A DNA stretch of 64,000 bases, taken from Clitopilus passeckerianus (lineage: Eukaryota > Basidiomycota > Agaricomycetes > Agaricales > Entolomataceae). Location: positions 2,976,001 through 3,040,000 of the forward strand of contig CALYLX010000126.1 in NCBI GenBank assembly GCA_944990035.1, written 5' to 3'. Below are positions 35,769 to 48,739 of the stretch, piece after piece. Each line of letters opens with the position of its first letter. The first letter of the stretch is position 1. The position numbers and the translations under genes are program-made. The notes beneath the pieces are model-generated. The model was not told the DNA's origin and ran no database searches. It was given only the letters and a program-made list of their open reading frames with translations.

Positions 35769-38700
35769 ATTCTGAGTCGGGTTACACTGGGAGGACATGC
35801 TTCTGTACTTCCTATGTCCTGTATTGTAGTGCACTGCAATTCCAAGGCGATCCAACAATTTCACGAACGGTCATTTGAGCGTCGACTTTTTCATCTGACT
35901 CTTTCGATAAATTTCATAAGAAAGGATCATATTCAAGCTCTGGATCGATGAGAGTGTCTTCATAAATGGAATCAGTGGGTCCATTATTATGCCTGGTAGC
36001 AAATCATGCGCCCCATATCGTGCCTGAATTTTGGTCTGGCGACAATACTGATCATCATCCCCTGATGCAGAAACATTGGCCTCTCTTCGGCCCCTGTCAA
36101 TGTACGTCTTGTGATGATTAGAGATTGCTCATAGACGATAGGCCCAGAGCTCCGGATTTGTCGGATTGCCAGGCGTCCAATCGTGCATGCCTCGCTGAAT
36201 TGCTCACAGATGTGGGAAACGATCGACTATCTAATGATTCAAATGGGCATGACCCGAATGGCCCCGGGTGCCTTTTCAAAATTTCAGAGCAAGTGACAAC
36301 TCTGCCCTAAAACCTCGGACAGATAAACGCTCGTTCGATGTGGTAGGAATCAGAAGTGGAGCCAGGAGAAGGCTGATCGAGGCTGAGTGCGCCTTCAAGA
36401 AGCTTGAATCCGTTGTCCTGGCATAATGAAGGCACCAGGGCCGCCATCGAGGGCGTAGATCTGTGAAAAATGGATCCTGTTACGGGAAGGTGAGGTAGGT
36501 GTGGGACGAGATGCAAATCCTTCAATCTACATGGTTTTGAGGCCAGCTAAATTGACCGCCCTTAAAGACGAACATCGTAAGCATCGTACATGTGAGTACC
36601 GGGCGTTGTATACTACGATTCCTCGTCAAATGAGAAAGTTACAGCGAGGGCTTGTCAATGTATACCAAGTCTGATCCGGTCATGTACTTTCAGAAATTTC
36701 AGACAGCAGTAAAAAATTCATGCCAGGTGGAAAAGGCGCAGGGGAAGGGTGACCAATGAGCCGGATCCAAATGAGTGCTATGGCTTGGCAAGTGAGTCCA
36801 AATTCCATGACACATTTCCCAGGACAGCTTCTTACCCGAATTCAACGGTACAGGATGGCACCAATCATGACCAGTTTATGAAGTAAAAACCGTTACCACT
36901 GTAGACCAGTGGCTCACGCCCCAGAAGAATTTCAAGATGTTCTACCGAGCGCTGACCGGTAGCCCAGGTGCTTTAAAACATTCCACTAAATGTTGCAGCG
37001 TCACCCCAAGGGCGGGCAGATGTAATTTGCGTAGATCGAGGCCGTGAAATAGCCAACGTTGAGGAGAGCCATAGCCCAGCCCTTGGCGAACAGACATTCC
37101 CGATGGTGAGACTCCCCCGCCAAATCGAAACGGAAATGTCGAGAAATTCGGAAGCTCTGGGCTGTGATAATGCCTAAAGAATACAGGCGTGGGAGGTGTC
37201 TATGCTGAAGGGGAATTCGTACATTGAACTCGTGCAGCCACTGGTCGGAATAGCGTCGAGAATCACGATAGCCTAGTACTCAGAGCTCAAACGAGACGTA
37301 TGCTGTTGCTGATTTCGTTGGCGCATTCCTGCTCCGAACGATGGCTTAGATAACTCCTCACGCGGAGAATTCCCATCGTAGAAATAGAACTTGCGATATA
37401 GACTTCTTGAAAGATTTGACGAAAATTCTCCACAATTGCAGCCGAGTCTAGACCTAGGGGTGTTGTAGGCTTTCCCCTTCGGTCTGTCCTTTGCGCTTTG
37501 CGGATGAATGCTCATCCGGCCGTCTGGAGTTTATGCGGCTGCTGAATTTAGATTGGGATGAACAGAGATAAAGCCAATTCCATAACCTCTACGGTTTCAT
37601 TCCCCGTATCTTGCAGACGCACCATGCATTTGATGGCCGAGGGGATGGTGGCCTAATATTTAATGCCGGCTCGGCAGGTTCACCATGATTATCTTCAACA
37701 CCAGGACGTTCAAGAAATTTTTTGCAAACACATACGATTCCAGCGCACGGCGGTTGACCTACATTCTAACGAGATTAGGATTGGAACACAAGCATCGGAT
37801 CGACTCTGTGTTGCATGGCCACAACCCTCCGTCTTGAAAGAATCCGTTCCATGAGCACAGCCCCAGGGCCTAGGCCTTGCATCGGCCGCATGCTAAACGG
37901 CAAGATGGCGGGATGGAGGGCTCCGATATGCCCTAGGGCGATGCTTTTGTCTAGAAGGAGCGACCAATCGCACCATTATCAGTCAGCATGCAGGGTTCGT
38001 TGAAATTTTGACAATTCGAATGTTGCAAATCCGTTACACCCACCGCAGCAGTTCGCTGAGCATACACAAACCCACAGGTCTTTGATCACCGGGGTGAGAT
38101 CAGGCACTGCGTGGACCTTTCCCCGCACTAGGCACGTTCCAGACGTCCTCAAGGAACGGAGGAAGCGTTGCGCCGAGCGGAAGTGGTCGAAGTACTTATT
38201 CTTTCAACGGAGGTGGCATGGCTCGTACGGAAGAATTTCATGGCTTGCGGTGATATTGTGTCTTTACTTTGACAGCGACTGTCAAATCAAACCTTGTTGG
38301 AAGATACAGTCAAAGGATGAGGCAAACGATGATACATACGAAGGAAACGTGGAAGGAGAAGGACGTGCTCCTAAGTCTTCGGATGCGGTTTTGTGGCATT
38401 GATATAGAACCTGACGGATCAAGAACAGACGGGATGTTGGCCTCGACGGTACGAGACAGGGAAATTGACTGTCTCTACCAACAGGGATAGGTATCCACAG
38501 CCCAAGTTATCTCACAATCGCCATAAGCTAGTCCACGGGCAAGCTTACCCAGCGACTGATGATACGCTGTGTCAACTTTGACAGGTCTGTCGAAGGTTTT
38601 CAAGTTCCGGCCAGTCATGCCAGTAAGCCGAAGTAACTTGGCATCTACATTTATCGAAATGTCAAACGGAGTTTGTCGCAGTTTACAAGGACAATTCACG

Positions 38701-41700
38701 AAGATTCGTCAATGGCCTCAGAGGGAACTCGGGCGGTGACTAGACCGCGAGAAAACGTAGGTTTTGGGGTGGTGAGTGCAGGTATTGTTGTATTCCGGAC
38801 TGATGGTGGTGGTTGAACGCTCCAAGTGACGAGAGCTCGTTTAACTGGGGGTCGATTGAACAAAGAAGTGAATACATTTGTGGAGACAAGCAAATCTACA
38901 AAGTAACCGAGCCACCGTTCAAAGGCCGAACAAGGGCAGGGCCTGATTGTGGACGGAAGAGTGGAATGAAGCTCGGAGCGGCCAAGTGCTAACAGCGCTG
39001 GAATGGCCTCAGAGACCGGTAAAGATTTGCGATAACCTCGCGTACAGAAAAACAGAGATTTCTTCGGATTAAATCCACTGCAGTGCTGAGAAGCAAGCCC
39101 CAGGTACCTGCCAGCTGCCAGTGCAAGTCAACTTAAGCTACGAGGGATCGACTCACTCGCGTGTCAGAGACATCGGTTGGTGAGTAACTGTCAATCGGCT
39201 ATGTTCGAATACAAGAAATCCGCATTATTGGTGCTCAATTTCAATTCGAATGTGACCGTTCTCTAGACAGACTCGCTTCATTCTGGGTCCAGACCTTCCA
39301 AACCTGCACCTTTGGCAAGCACGAGTTCGAGAATAGGAGTATCGATCCAATTCAATTGAGATAATCTGTACCACAAGACACATGAGGCCTCTATCGAGAA
39401 ATATACATCACATGCGGCGATATGATATTGTGTAGCTGCCAGAAACCCATGAGTCAGTGTCACTGATGCGAAGTCCAAGGAAAGCTGATAGTCATTGAGC
39501 CATTCTTGTGCTTCCGTTTGCCAATGTGACACCTCGAATGGACGCTCTCACCCCAACAGGCGTCGCACCAAGGGGCACGAGGCCAAAGAGTGGACGGAGA
39601 ACATCATGCCGCGAGCATCTGTTATTGTGCCACCAAACTTCCAGCGAATAACAGCCGGAATCGACGAGAATCGGCATCTCGAGGATAGAGAGCAAACTTT
39701 GTGAACGCTAATCCGTGCCTGCGGAGGCTTCAGGCAACGTTCATAAAGTTCAATAGACTTGCCTCAGGTCCCCTGCGGAGGTACGAGAGGACGGAACAGA
39801 CGATGACCGAAGCCGAGGTCGAAACTGTTCAAGCAATGATAGATAGATTTTGTGGCAGAAAGTGGTGGTGATTAGGATGTGATAGGAGGCGAGAGGGATC
39901 ATGCGAAGGGTCGGAACACGGCTTGGATCTCTTGATGGATGGATGTGAGGCCTTCCAAGCGACGGAGGCAGAAACGGGAGAACAAATCTAACAAAAGAAT
40001 TGAGTCGGATAAATGGGACCTCGATGTGATGAGCCATAGAGCCTTAGCAAAGTTCGGTCTCTTTATGGCCCAGCGTTTGTAGAACAATGTTGCTGGAGCC
40101 TGAAGCTGAGAGTCCTCGGGCCGAATGATGAATCCCAGTCACCAAGCTAGCATGAGAACCAGCCTAAAGGACGACGGCTTGAACCCTCTCCACCGTCACC
40201 GTCACCAGCAGGTTAATCATAGTACACTTCGGACACGTCTCACACGTCGTCTCAAGCCCACCTCCCTCCCTCCCTCCCTTTACGAGAAGTTCAAACGTCC
40301 ATCCATCCAGGGCAGAGAAGCAGAAACATGAATTAAACTGGCACTTTCAGGGGAAGGGTTCACGACACTGCCACCCAGGGGTAAGAGGGTTTGACAAAGG
40401 CGGCTATACCTGGCAAAGGCGATTCAGAGCTCCAAGAAGGTGACGCCCAGCTGACACGGGGCCGCCCCGATATAGTTTAGTCTTCTTCTGAGCGACAGAA
40501 CGGGCGACGGAGAGACACGATCGATGATGGTTAATTCATTGTGAATTGTGAAGCGTTAATTGAAGATAGACTTGAAATAGCGCTGAGCACTCGCCACACA
40601 AGACACGAGTGCACGAGCCCACCGCGTCCCTCCGACCGTCGACCGAGTCAGCCAGGGTCACGGCCAACCTCTGTCGTCCTCATTAATACATGCGAAAAAA
40701 AAACAGAGTTGAATGAATTTCAGTCGGGTGATTGTACATACTGACAGGGTTCTGATTTCCCCCGGTTGGCAATAGGTTGAGAGGGAGGGAAGGTCGCTGA
40801 TGGACACATAGCTCATCAGGTACCTTGAAAGGGTTGCTTTGATATGACGATACATGAGACTCGGAAGATAACTTGTAGCCATTGTGCGTTGATATCCATT
40901 ATTCTCGTCTGGTGAGACGGATGGGAGAGGTCCAGAAGAGTGGGGATGGTGCGCTTCCGAACCAACGCATGCGTAGTTAATGCTACTACTGCTGCGGTGG
41001 TAATTTTGATTCTTCCTGTGCTGATGTCGAGAAGTTGATCGAGTGTTGGGCGGTGGAAAGGGGTACGTGAACACGGAAGGTGGATATTGAACGCGCACCG
41101 TTAATTAGACCAGTGTTGTTCCATATGTGCGGGGAAGAGCGTCGAGTAGGAGAAAGTGCGCCGTCTCGCCCAAGCACGTCGGTGGACTCGAAGCGAATGT
41201 ACGGTTTTGTCGGATATCCCGAATTTTGGGTATGGCGTCTGACTCCAAATTTGGCCCGATATGAAGTAGATATGGACGTCAAGGCTACGGAGTTGCTAGG
41301 GACTACGACGTGTCTACTAGCGTACATTATGACCTACGTCCTTCTCTTTTCGATTCTCCCTCCCTTCTCTGGATGGAGAATTGCCCACGCAAGCTGCGAT
41401 GTTGAAATGATGAGAAAATGAGTATGAGAGACTCATGATGCAGGATCATAAGGGTGAAGACGACTGGGGAAGGCAGGAGGAGACTGGACCAAATGCGTCT
41501 ATCGCGATTTGGAAGTTTTTACATATTTGATGGGGATGTTGATTGACGGGCAACAGGGAAGTTAGAGCGATGGAGATAGGGAGGTGGTGAATGGGGTGCT
41601 TGGAGTGTGAAGAACATACACGTGTGTGCCCATTGCTACAGGAAAATAAACTGTAGACAGCCGAAGGCAATGTTTGAATGGCCTGTGCATCGGGGACACA

Positions 41701-41934
41701 GAAAGGCAGCGAATTCGGCCCAGAGAACAAGGTCGGAACCGCCACGATAAGACAATGTGGACAAAAGGGGATCGGCTAAAAAGTACGCTCCGGCCGGACC
41801 TGCCTAGTAGCGCCAAATAACCGGTTCAAACTCCGATAAATCATTTTTGGAAGGTTAAACGTGCCTTGGTTGTTTGGCATAAGCCTCTTGGAGGATCAGG
41901 CACCTATATTACCCTCGTTTTCATCCTCCCGTTC
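35769..41934. other. Gene-poor stretch, nothing convincing
   Basis: About 6.2 kb without a recognisable gene. One minus-strand frame near 39278-39530 (WLNDYQLSLDFASVTLTHGF) reads somewhat like protein but has no ATG. Another at 40986-41327 has an ATG (MYASRHVVVPSNSVALTS) and is Ser/Thr-rich. Neither has a motif, and I do not call them. The last 1-2 kb probably holds the promoter and long leader of the C2H2 regulator. Confidence 0.45.
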
Positions 41935-44351
41935 ATGGAGCGTCAATCGTTGTCCCCTGAGCGAACCTCCCCTGATTCTCTCAAAGACCAAGGCACTGCC
42001 TATAATAATACCGACAACGCCAGCAACGACAACGGTATGGCAGCTATGGTCGCTCACCCTAATCCTGCAAACATGCCTGGTGGTGCTACGCTTGGTGGCG
42101 TCAACAAACGTTATCGCCCTGCACCAGCTAAAACTTTCCAATGCAAAGGTTTTGGCGACTGTCGTATGGTCTTCTCTCGCAGTGAGCACTTGGCACGGCA
42201 TATCAGGTACGACATCGTCATTTCATCGCACCGACACTTTTTTCAACGTTCATGTCACGTAGGAAACACACTGGAGAGAGGCCTTTTACGTGTCATTGCA
42301 GCAAGCAATTTTCGCGTCTGGATAACTTGAGGCAACACGCTCAGACAGTACATGCCGACAAGCAAGACCAGAACGAGCGCATGATGCGCGAACTCACTTC
42401 GTTGCACGCCTCGATGGCTGCGGCCAACAAGGCCGGCAGCGGGCGTGGTGGCCGTCGTGCCAGTGGCAGCGTACCTGCCATCTCTCAGTCGTCACCTCAA
42501 CCACCAGCTGGGTCATCACCAATCTCGAACGGTACCCATTCTGGCAGCCCCAACCACTCCCCTGTTTCTGTCGAAAACAGCCTGAGTCTCATCAAAGAGG
42601 AAGACCTTAGCCTTCCCCTTCACCATCGTCAGGACTCTCAGCAATATGATGCTAATGGCCTGATCTACCATAATCAAACCCCATCGTCGTGGGGTGTACC
42701 AGGTGCTGATGCACTTCACCACCAACGACCGTCGTCTCGGAATGGCTTCCGACATGACGCAGCTGATGCCTTCCATCACCCACAATCCTACCTCTCCTAC
42801 TCCCCACCTCTCGGATTCGGCTTTCAAGCTGGCGATGCGCCACGATCCCGACCAGGAACTGCCTCTGGCAAGGGAACTCACTCCCTTCCGCCATTGAGTG
42901 CGATCATCCCTGATCAGCAGGAACAAGCTTCACTTCAGGAAATCCAGCAGCAACAGCTCGCTCATCATCAACAGCAGCAGCAAGGATACGTTCCCTCTGC
43001 TATTCGACCCAGACCCGGCACTTCTTCGGGTAGGCCAGGGTCTTCCTCCGCCTCGCTATTCCCGAACGGGAACTTGACTGGTCCCTCCAAGCAGCCTAGC
43101 TCGTACTATGGCACATCTGGTACTGAATACAACCAGCGCTCCTACCCTACTCTTGGCGGATACGAGACCGACTCAGCGACATCCTCAAACCAGGACCCCT
43201 CTCCCTTCTACTTCCATCCAGACGATTCCAGCTCTACCTCCGGACATTCTCCATCTGCATCATCGGCACGTTCCCAATCTGCGGCTCTTACACCACCGGC
43301 GAACCATCAAGTCCCAGCTGGTGTATCTCGCAAGCGCGCGTTTGATGCCCCAGATGGTCCTTATGACTTGTCTTATCCCGCCCAGCAAAACCCCAGCCAC
43401 CCAGGCGGACCCCAGTTTGCATACGAATATGGTTCGGAATCCCGCCCGCAGTCTCGCCGTCTGTCGGTTCTTGAGCTCTGCAATGATGGTGACGCTACCT
43501 CGGGTGCTGGAAACATGCTCGATCCCAACGCGATGTTCGGTATGAACATGAATGGGCTTGGAGGGATGGGGATGAATGGAGTCAATGGATTGGGTGGGAT
43601 GAACGGGTTCTTGGGTGGGCCAGAAGGTCGGCCTACCACGGCACAGATTGTGTCCTCTGCCAGTGCCCTCGCCATCTTCGACAACAGGGATCATTCGAGG
43701 AGTCCTTCTGGATCAAGCATATCTAGCAACAACGTCCATAATGGAATTGGCCCAGACCGCCAGCGTGCTTCTCCCGCTGCTTCTGTCAGGAGTCGCGGCT
43801 CCGGTGGAAGGCAGAGCGTTCGTCCTGACCGACCCGGTAGGCACACGCCCCCTTCGAGGAAAGTTACGCCTACCATGGCAGCTGCGGGTGGCTCTTACCC
43901 TCACGCCTCCCCTGCTCAGGGATACCACCAACCCCAACACATCTCGCAGCAGTTCTCGCAGCAACAGTTCGGGCATGGCTCCCAGCCTCCCTACTCTCCC
44001 TACCAAACTCATCCGAGCTTGAACATGAACATCCCCCTCGGTGTCTACCCCTCCCAGCAATCGCCTACCTTCTCTGCTCCGTCGGCCGCCAGCACACCAG
44101 CGACGACCTACCCCTCGCTTCAACAGCAATACCTTACTGGCCACCACCCGCACCCGCAAGTTCAACATCTTCAGCAGCAGCACGGACGTGTTGGATCCCC
44201 GTTGTCGACGTCCACTCAAGGGACTTCGAGCCCTGGTCCGAGGTCACCTGGTGTCCCTGTCAGCCCGTTCGTTGGTCAAGGAGGCTTCGCGATGCATCAG
44301 CAGCAGTACCTACAGAACCACCCGCAGGGCCAGTATGGGCAGGGTTTCTGA
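41935..44351 (+). CDS. C2H2 zinc-finger transcription factor
   Basis: DNA-binding regulator of 786 residues in two exons (41935-42206 and 42263-44351). The intron lies between the two fingers and splices in frame ([11 protein letters not shown]). Finger 1, residues 70-93, is C-x5-C-x12-H-x3-H ([20 protein letters not shown]). Finger 2, residues 101-121, is C-x-C-x12-H-x4-H ([18 protein letters not shown]). [10 protein letters not shown] precedes the fingers and [14 protein letters not shown] follows; this is a layout I recognise from fungal two-finger regulators of the Msn2/Adr1-like type, but I cannot name an orthologue. The rest is low-complexity Gln, Ser, Pro, Gly and His, as in activation domains, with a short Met/Gly/Asn repeat ([16 protein letters not shown]). 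The start is the first ATG of the open frame. Confidence 0.85.
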
Positions 44352-47300
44352 GCGTGACCGAGTAATTCCAGAGGTCTCGACGCCAACGTCGATGAAGGAA
44401 CATGGTGTTTGTTGGGTTTAATTTTCTCACTCTTTTCGGTTTCTGTGGGCTTCTTTCTCTGCTTGTTGTAATCCCGTGTAATCTTTCGTTTGTGCTTCCA
44501 CCTACCCAACTATCATCCTGTAATTCTCCTTCCACTTTCTCTTGGCATTTGGGTTCACGCGCTCTTTCGTTGGCCGGCGAGGTCGATTTCTCGTGTCGTT
44601 TCTCATACCTTACTTGTACTATATAACTTCACCTCGCCACCTTTTTCAGACGCGGACTGCTGATTGACTCTCTTAATCACCTCTGGAAACACTTCACTCA
44701 CCATACCTCATCCACTTCTAGTGTACATACTTCTGTTTTCTCTTCTTGGTACATATTCTACAACCCCTTTACTGCTACATACGCACACACATACGGTATT
44801 TTATATCTCCACCTGTCGTCCAAAATACACAATAGCTAGCACTGTGAAATATAATGTACAATCTAGTATTCTCTTCATCCTCTCGCCATCGGTGTGAAGA
44901 TTTTTTGCACTTGTCAAATTTTTTTCCAAGAAATTTCTGCATTCCTTCGTTCTTCTCGACCAGAACCTGACAGAAAGGATGCCGTTAGGCCTGTCAATCT
45001 ACCATCAAAGTCGGTCTTCGGTGCCGACCGCCGTGCCTCGTAAGGATAAATGACGGTCACCTGACCACCGGCGTCCGTGTCGTCCGTCCGACCCCTTGCT
45101 TTCACTTTGAGCAAGCGAAATGAAATCTCCCTTCGCATCACTAGGTACCGAGTCCATCGGACAATTTCAGCTGTACCTAATGGAGACGATCAGAAATATA
45201 TTCCTTTGAGATATGGACGAGAGATGTATCGAAGGATCTATGTGGGTGTTGTATCAGCTGATGACCCTGCATTTCGAACCAAATATCATGCTGAGAGATT
45301 GGTTTCAACTTGGGCTTGTCGGGTGCTGTCTACTTGGTATTGAGAACCCCTATGAACTTCAGCTGACTCGGCATGAGATGAAGGGAATATAGTACGGAAC
45401 TTAGGACCACTTGAGAAGAATCAGCTGACTGGTCCAATGATCTGCGCTGCCACGTTCCTGCCTATCTTTGATCGCCTGGTTGTTCACTTCAGACTTTTCA
45501 GCGACGCCACTACCCCGCAAAGGTACTTTCTCCCAGACCAGGAGGCAAATGAAAAACTTTGAAACCCTATGTACTCGGCTGGGCGGCATTCGAGGTGGCG
45601 TGGTGAGTTTATTTTGCAGTGGAGAAACATTTTTCTGCAGACACGTTTTTCTGCCGGAGCATATTAGCCCTTTGCGACCAAATGGAATCTCTCACCTTCA
45701 CGCAATGCCCGTGAAACCACGGGCTGACCTTGCATCATTCTTGACATATAGCGAGCGCACCACCTCGTCACAGTATGTCCGAATGGCAACAAACCCAGGT
45801 ATATATGCCCTCAGCTGACTTTCCTGATAGACGCCTTCCCAGCTTCTCATGCCTCGGAGGACATCGTGCCGTGCGTACATTTCATTGTCAATCCCAACCG
45901 GAGTGTCCTCGTGCCATATGATGGTTCATTATCCAATGGTTACGAACTCGGTACGCGCCATGAGGCTCTTACCGCCCTAAACGAGTGTATCTACCGATGT
46001 CGTGGAAACGCCTGTACATCCACATCTCTTTTGCCTTTCCACTATCCTTGGCAGACTTGTACGTTATACACCAGAACGATCACACTCTGCGCTCGCTTTC
46101 ATGAGGGCCCAGGTATACGTCAAAGTACCCTAGAACTGGCCGCGGTGAGGTCACCTAAATGCAAGTAAAGTAGGTCGCTACCGCTCGGTAGGCTAGGTAG
46201 GCTCTACTTAGGTATCTTCATCGCAAGTGAGCCCCTCTGGCATGTCGCCGAGATGTCCGCCAGAAACAGTGCCAAAAACATGCCAAAACGCAAATTGTAG
46301 GAAACTCGTGCCGTAGGTGAATCGAAACTCTCAATCTCGGCAATGGGCACTCCCGTCCAATATCAACCTGCACTTCTCCAAAGTGTGGAACAAATGAATT
46401 GAGTGCGGGTTTTGAGAGAGAGGTGTCTACATGATCTCCGCCGATTCTCTCACGAAACTGCAGGTGGTCTGCGCAGAAGCCGTCCAATATGTTAAACCTT
46501 TGTTCTTCCACGAACACAGACTCGCACGACAATGCCTACTTCTATCTAGAGACCACATGTATCGCTCACTATAATTGATCCGTAGGTGATGAGGTGGGGA
46601 TGAGGTACATAAGCCGCCGAAGAGGACGGCCTTCACACTCCTTCCCACCATTGACTGCGATTTACGTGTATACTCTGCGCAACTGGTGACGTTGTGCAAT
46701 GAGTCCGAAGCATTGACCTGAGAACCGTGTTAATCCGTGAGAGGCCGGGCGATTGAATAGCAGATCCCCAATAGAGAGGGCCAGAGCAGTCAAGGAGGCC
46801 AGATAACATTCGCGGTTCACCTGGTGTAGGTGTTTGTGGATGCGTCGGCATGATTGACATCGAGATAAGTCGTCGGAGTAGCCATTTGGTATTCTGTTGG
46901 GACCCCGAGATGGTTCCTGGCAAAAGAGCTTCGCGCTTGTTCCGGGTGAGGCATAATCTCTGCCCAGGTCAATGGATGACTCCTTGATTTTTGACTTTGT
47001 ACGATTGAATAGGGTACCCCGAGAAAAGAGGAGTGCGCAAATACGGACTCGGTACGAGAGTCCGAGATGCTCTGGTCTTTGCGTGCGTGAAGGGTCAATG
47101 TTATCTTGATATTCAACTGACATCACACGAGGATGAATGGATGCTTTGGCCAAGATCCCGGAGGGCAGTCCGAAGATGAGGAAATAGGCATCACGGGCCG
47201 GAAGTGCACGATTTGCAAGAGCGAGCGGAGCTAAATAACATGCCAACTCATCCAAGGGTCTGACTGGCATGAGAGAAGCCGTTTATGCGATGGTAGCAGG

Positions 47301-47394
47301 AGATCGAAGAGGACTTCCGGATGCCAAATCCTGGCTTCAAAGGGGTCAGAATTTGCGCTGAATGGTATATAAGAATAAAGCGAAAAGCTCTCAC
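44352..47394. other. 3' flank of the C2H2 gene and unassigned DNA
   Basis: The first few hundred T/C-rich bases are probably the 3' UTR. Beyond that I find no supported gene. Long minus-strand frames at 46218-47270 lack motifs and do not continue the histidine kinase, whose kinase and receiver domains would be expected here. They are either lost or too decayed to see. Confidence 0.4.
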
Positions 47395-48730
47395 ATTTAT
47401 CTTCTTCGCCAAGGAGAGCCATGTTCCTTGTAGATCAGCTACGTCGACTTGTCCGACGCCAGAGAGAGTGAGCTCAGCTCCTTGAGCAAAGGTAGATAAT
47501 ATCCGAACCATGAAGTTGATACTGAGTTTTAGTGAGAGCATCTCTCCCTCTACCTCGATATTGAGTTCTTAGGTGAGGTCGCCCCGATCAATAGCAGTAA
47601 CCACGATTGCTATAGCTCGGACAAGCCGGATGATATTCGTGCTCATTGTATCAACCTGGAGGGGAGAAACACTTGATAACGTAGATGAATATACTACAAT
47701 CAAAAGGCTTACTTTCTGGAACAGTTCAGCCCAGACACCATCCCGCTGAGGAGAGCCAAGTTGGACAGCTAGCGTGCCTCTGATGCCAACTTTTGCACCT
47801 GTCTCAACGACGTCATATGGAAGTGGTAGCTCGGAAAGGGGATGGACTGATTGAACGAATTCATTTCGTAGCCTTGTGATCGCCCATGCCTCGAGGCAGC
47901 ATTCATGACGCACGAGATCTTCGAAGTTCAAAACTTGAAATGGATGAAATTGCGACGAAACATCGTAATAGGTGTAGACCCAATGGTTCTAGGCTGCTCT
48001 ACCGCACCCAAGATCCTATTTATGGCATGCTAGAGTGTCTGGATGCTCTTGGACATTCTACACGACGAAAAATGCTGAATTCAAAGAGATCAGAACCTGC
48101 GATGAAGGGTGTATGGAAAAGCTCTCACATTTATCTTCTTCGCAAAAGAGAGCCAGGTTCCTTGAAGATTATCGATGTCAACTTGTCCCTCGCCAGAGAC
48201 AGCTCGATCAGCTTGTTGAGCAAAAGTAGACCGTTTTTGAACTAATGTGTTGATGCTGATTTTCAGTGAGTGCATCTCTGCTTCCACTTCGATATCGAGT
48301 TCTTGGGTCAGATCACCCCGAGAAATACCGGTGGTTACAATTGCTATGGCCCGGACAAGCTGGGTGATAGTCGCGCTCATTTTGTTAATCTAAAGGGACG
48401 AAACGAATTCTAAGTAAAAATATTTATTCTAATAAAAAGAACCTCACGCTTTGATACAATGGTGCCCAAACACCATCCCGTTGAGGAGAAATAAGTTGAA
48501 TGCCTATTCTTCCTCTGTTACCAACCCCTCCACTGATCTCAACGAGGTCGTAAATGACATCTTGGAGACTATCCCAAAAATTTGATTTCACAGTCTCAGC
48601 TCAGTCACAATGGCGCTTACCTGCGAACCATCTCATTCACGGCTCGCTCCGATTCCAGAGCCTCAGGTTCTCTTTGGGTTCTCTTCGAAGACCCGAAATT
48701 CTCTTGGGAGAGAGATCACCTCGTGCAACT

Positions 48731-48739
48731 TCCATCGTT
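48731..48739 (+). repeat. Left target-site duplication
   Basis: TCCATCGTT, identical to 50073-50081. On the minus strand it is AACGATGGA, part of the HAMP coding sequence (VTME). Confidence 0.9.

Noticed and set aside
46662..47270. 202-codon frame on the minus strand taken as the kinase C-terminal part
   Set aside because: None of the H-box, N, G1 or receiver motifs of a hybrid kinase can be read in it, and its composition is not protein-like.
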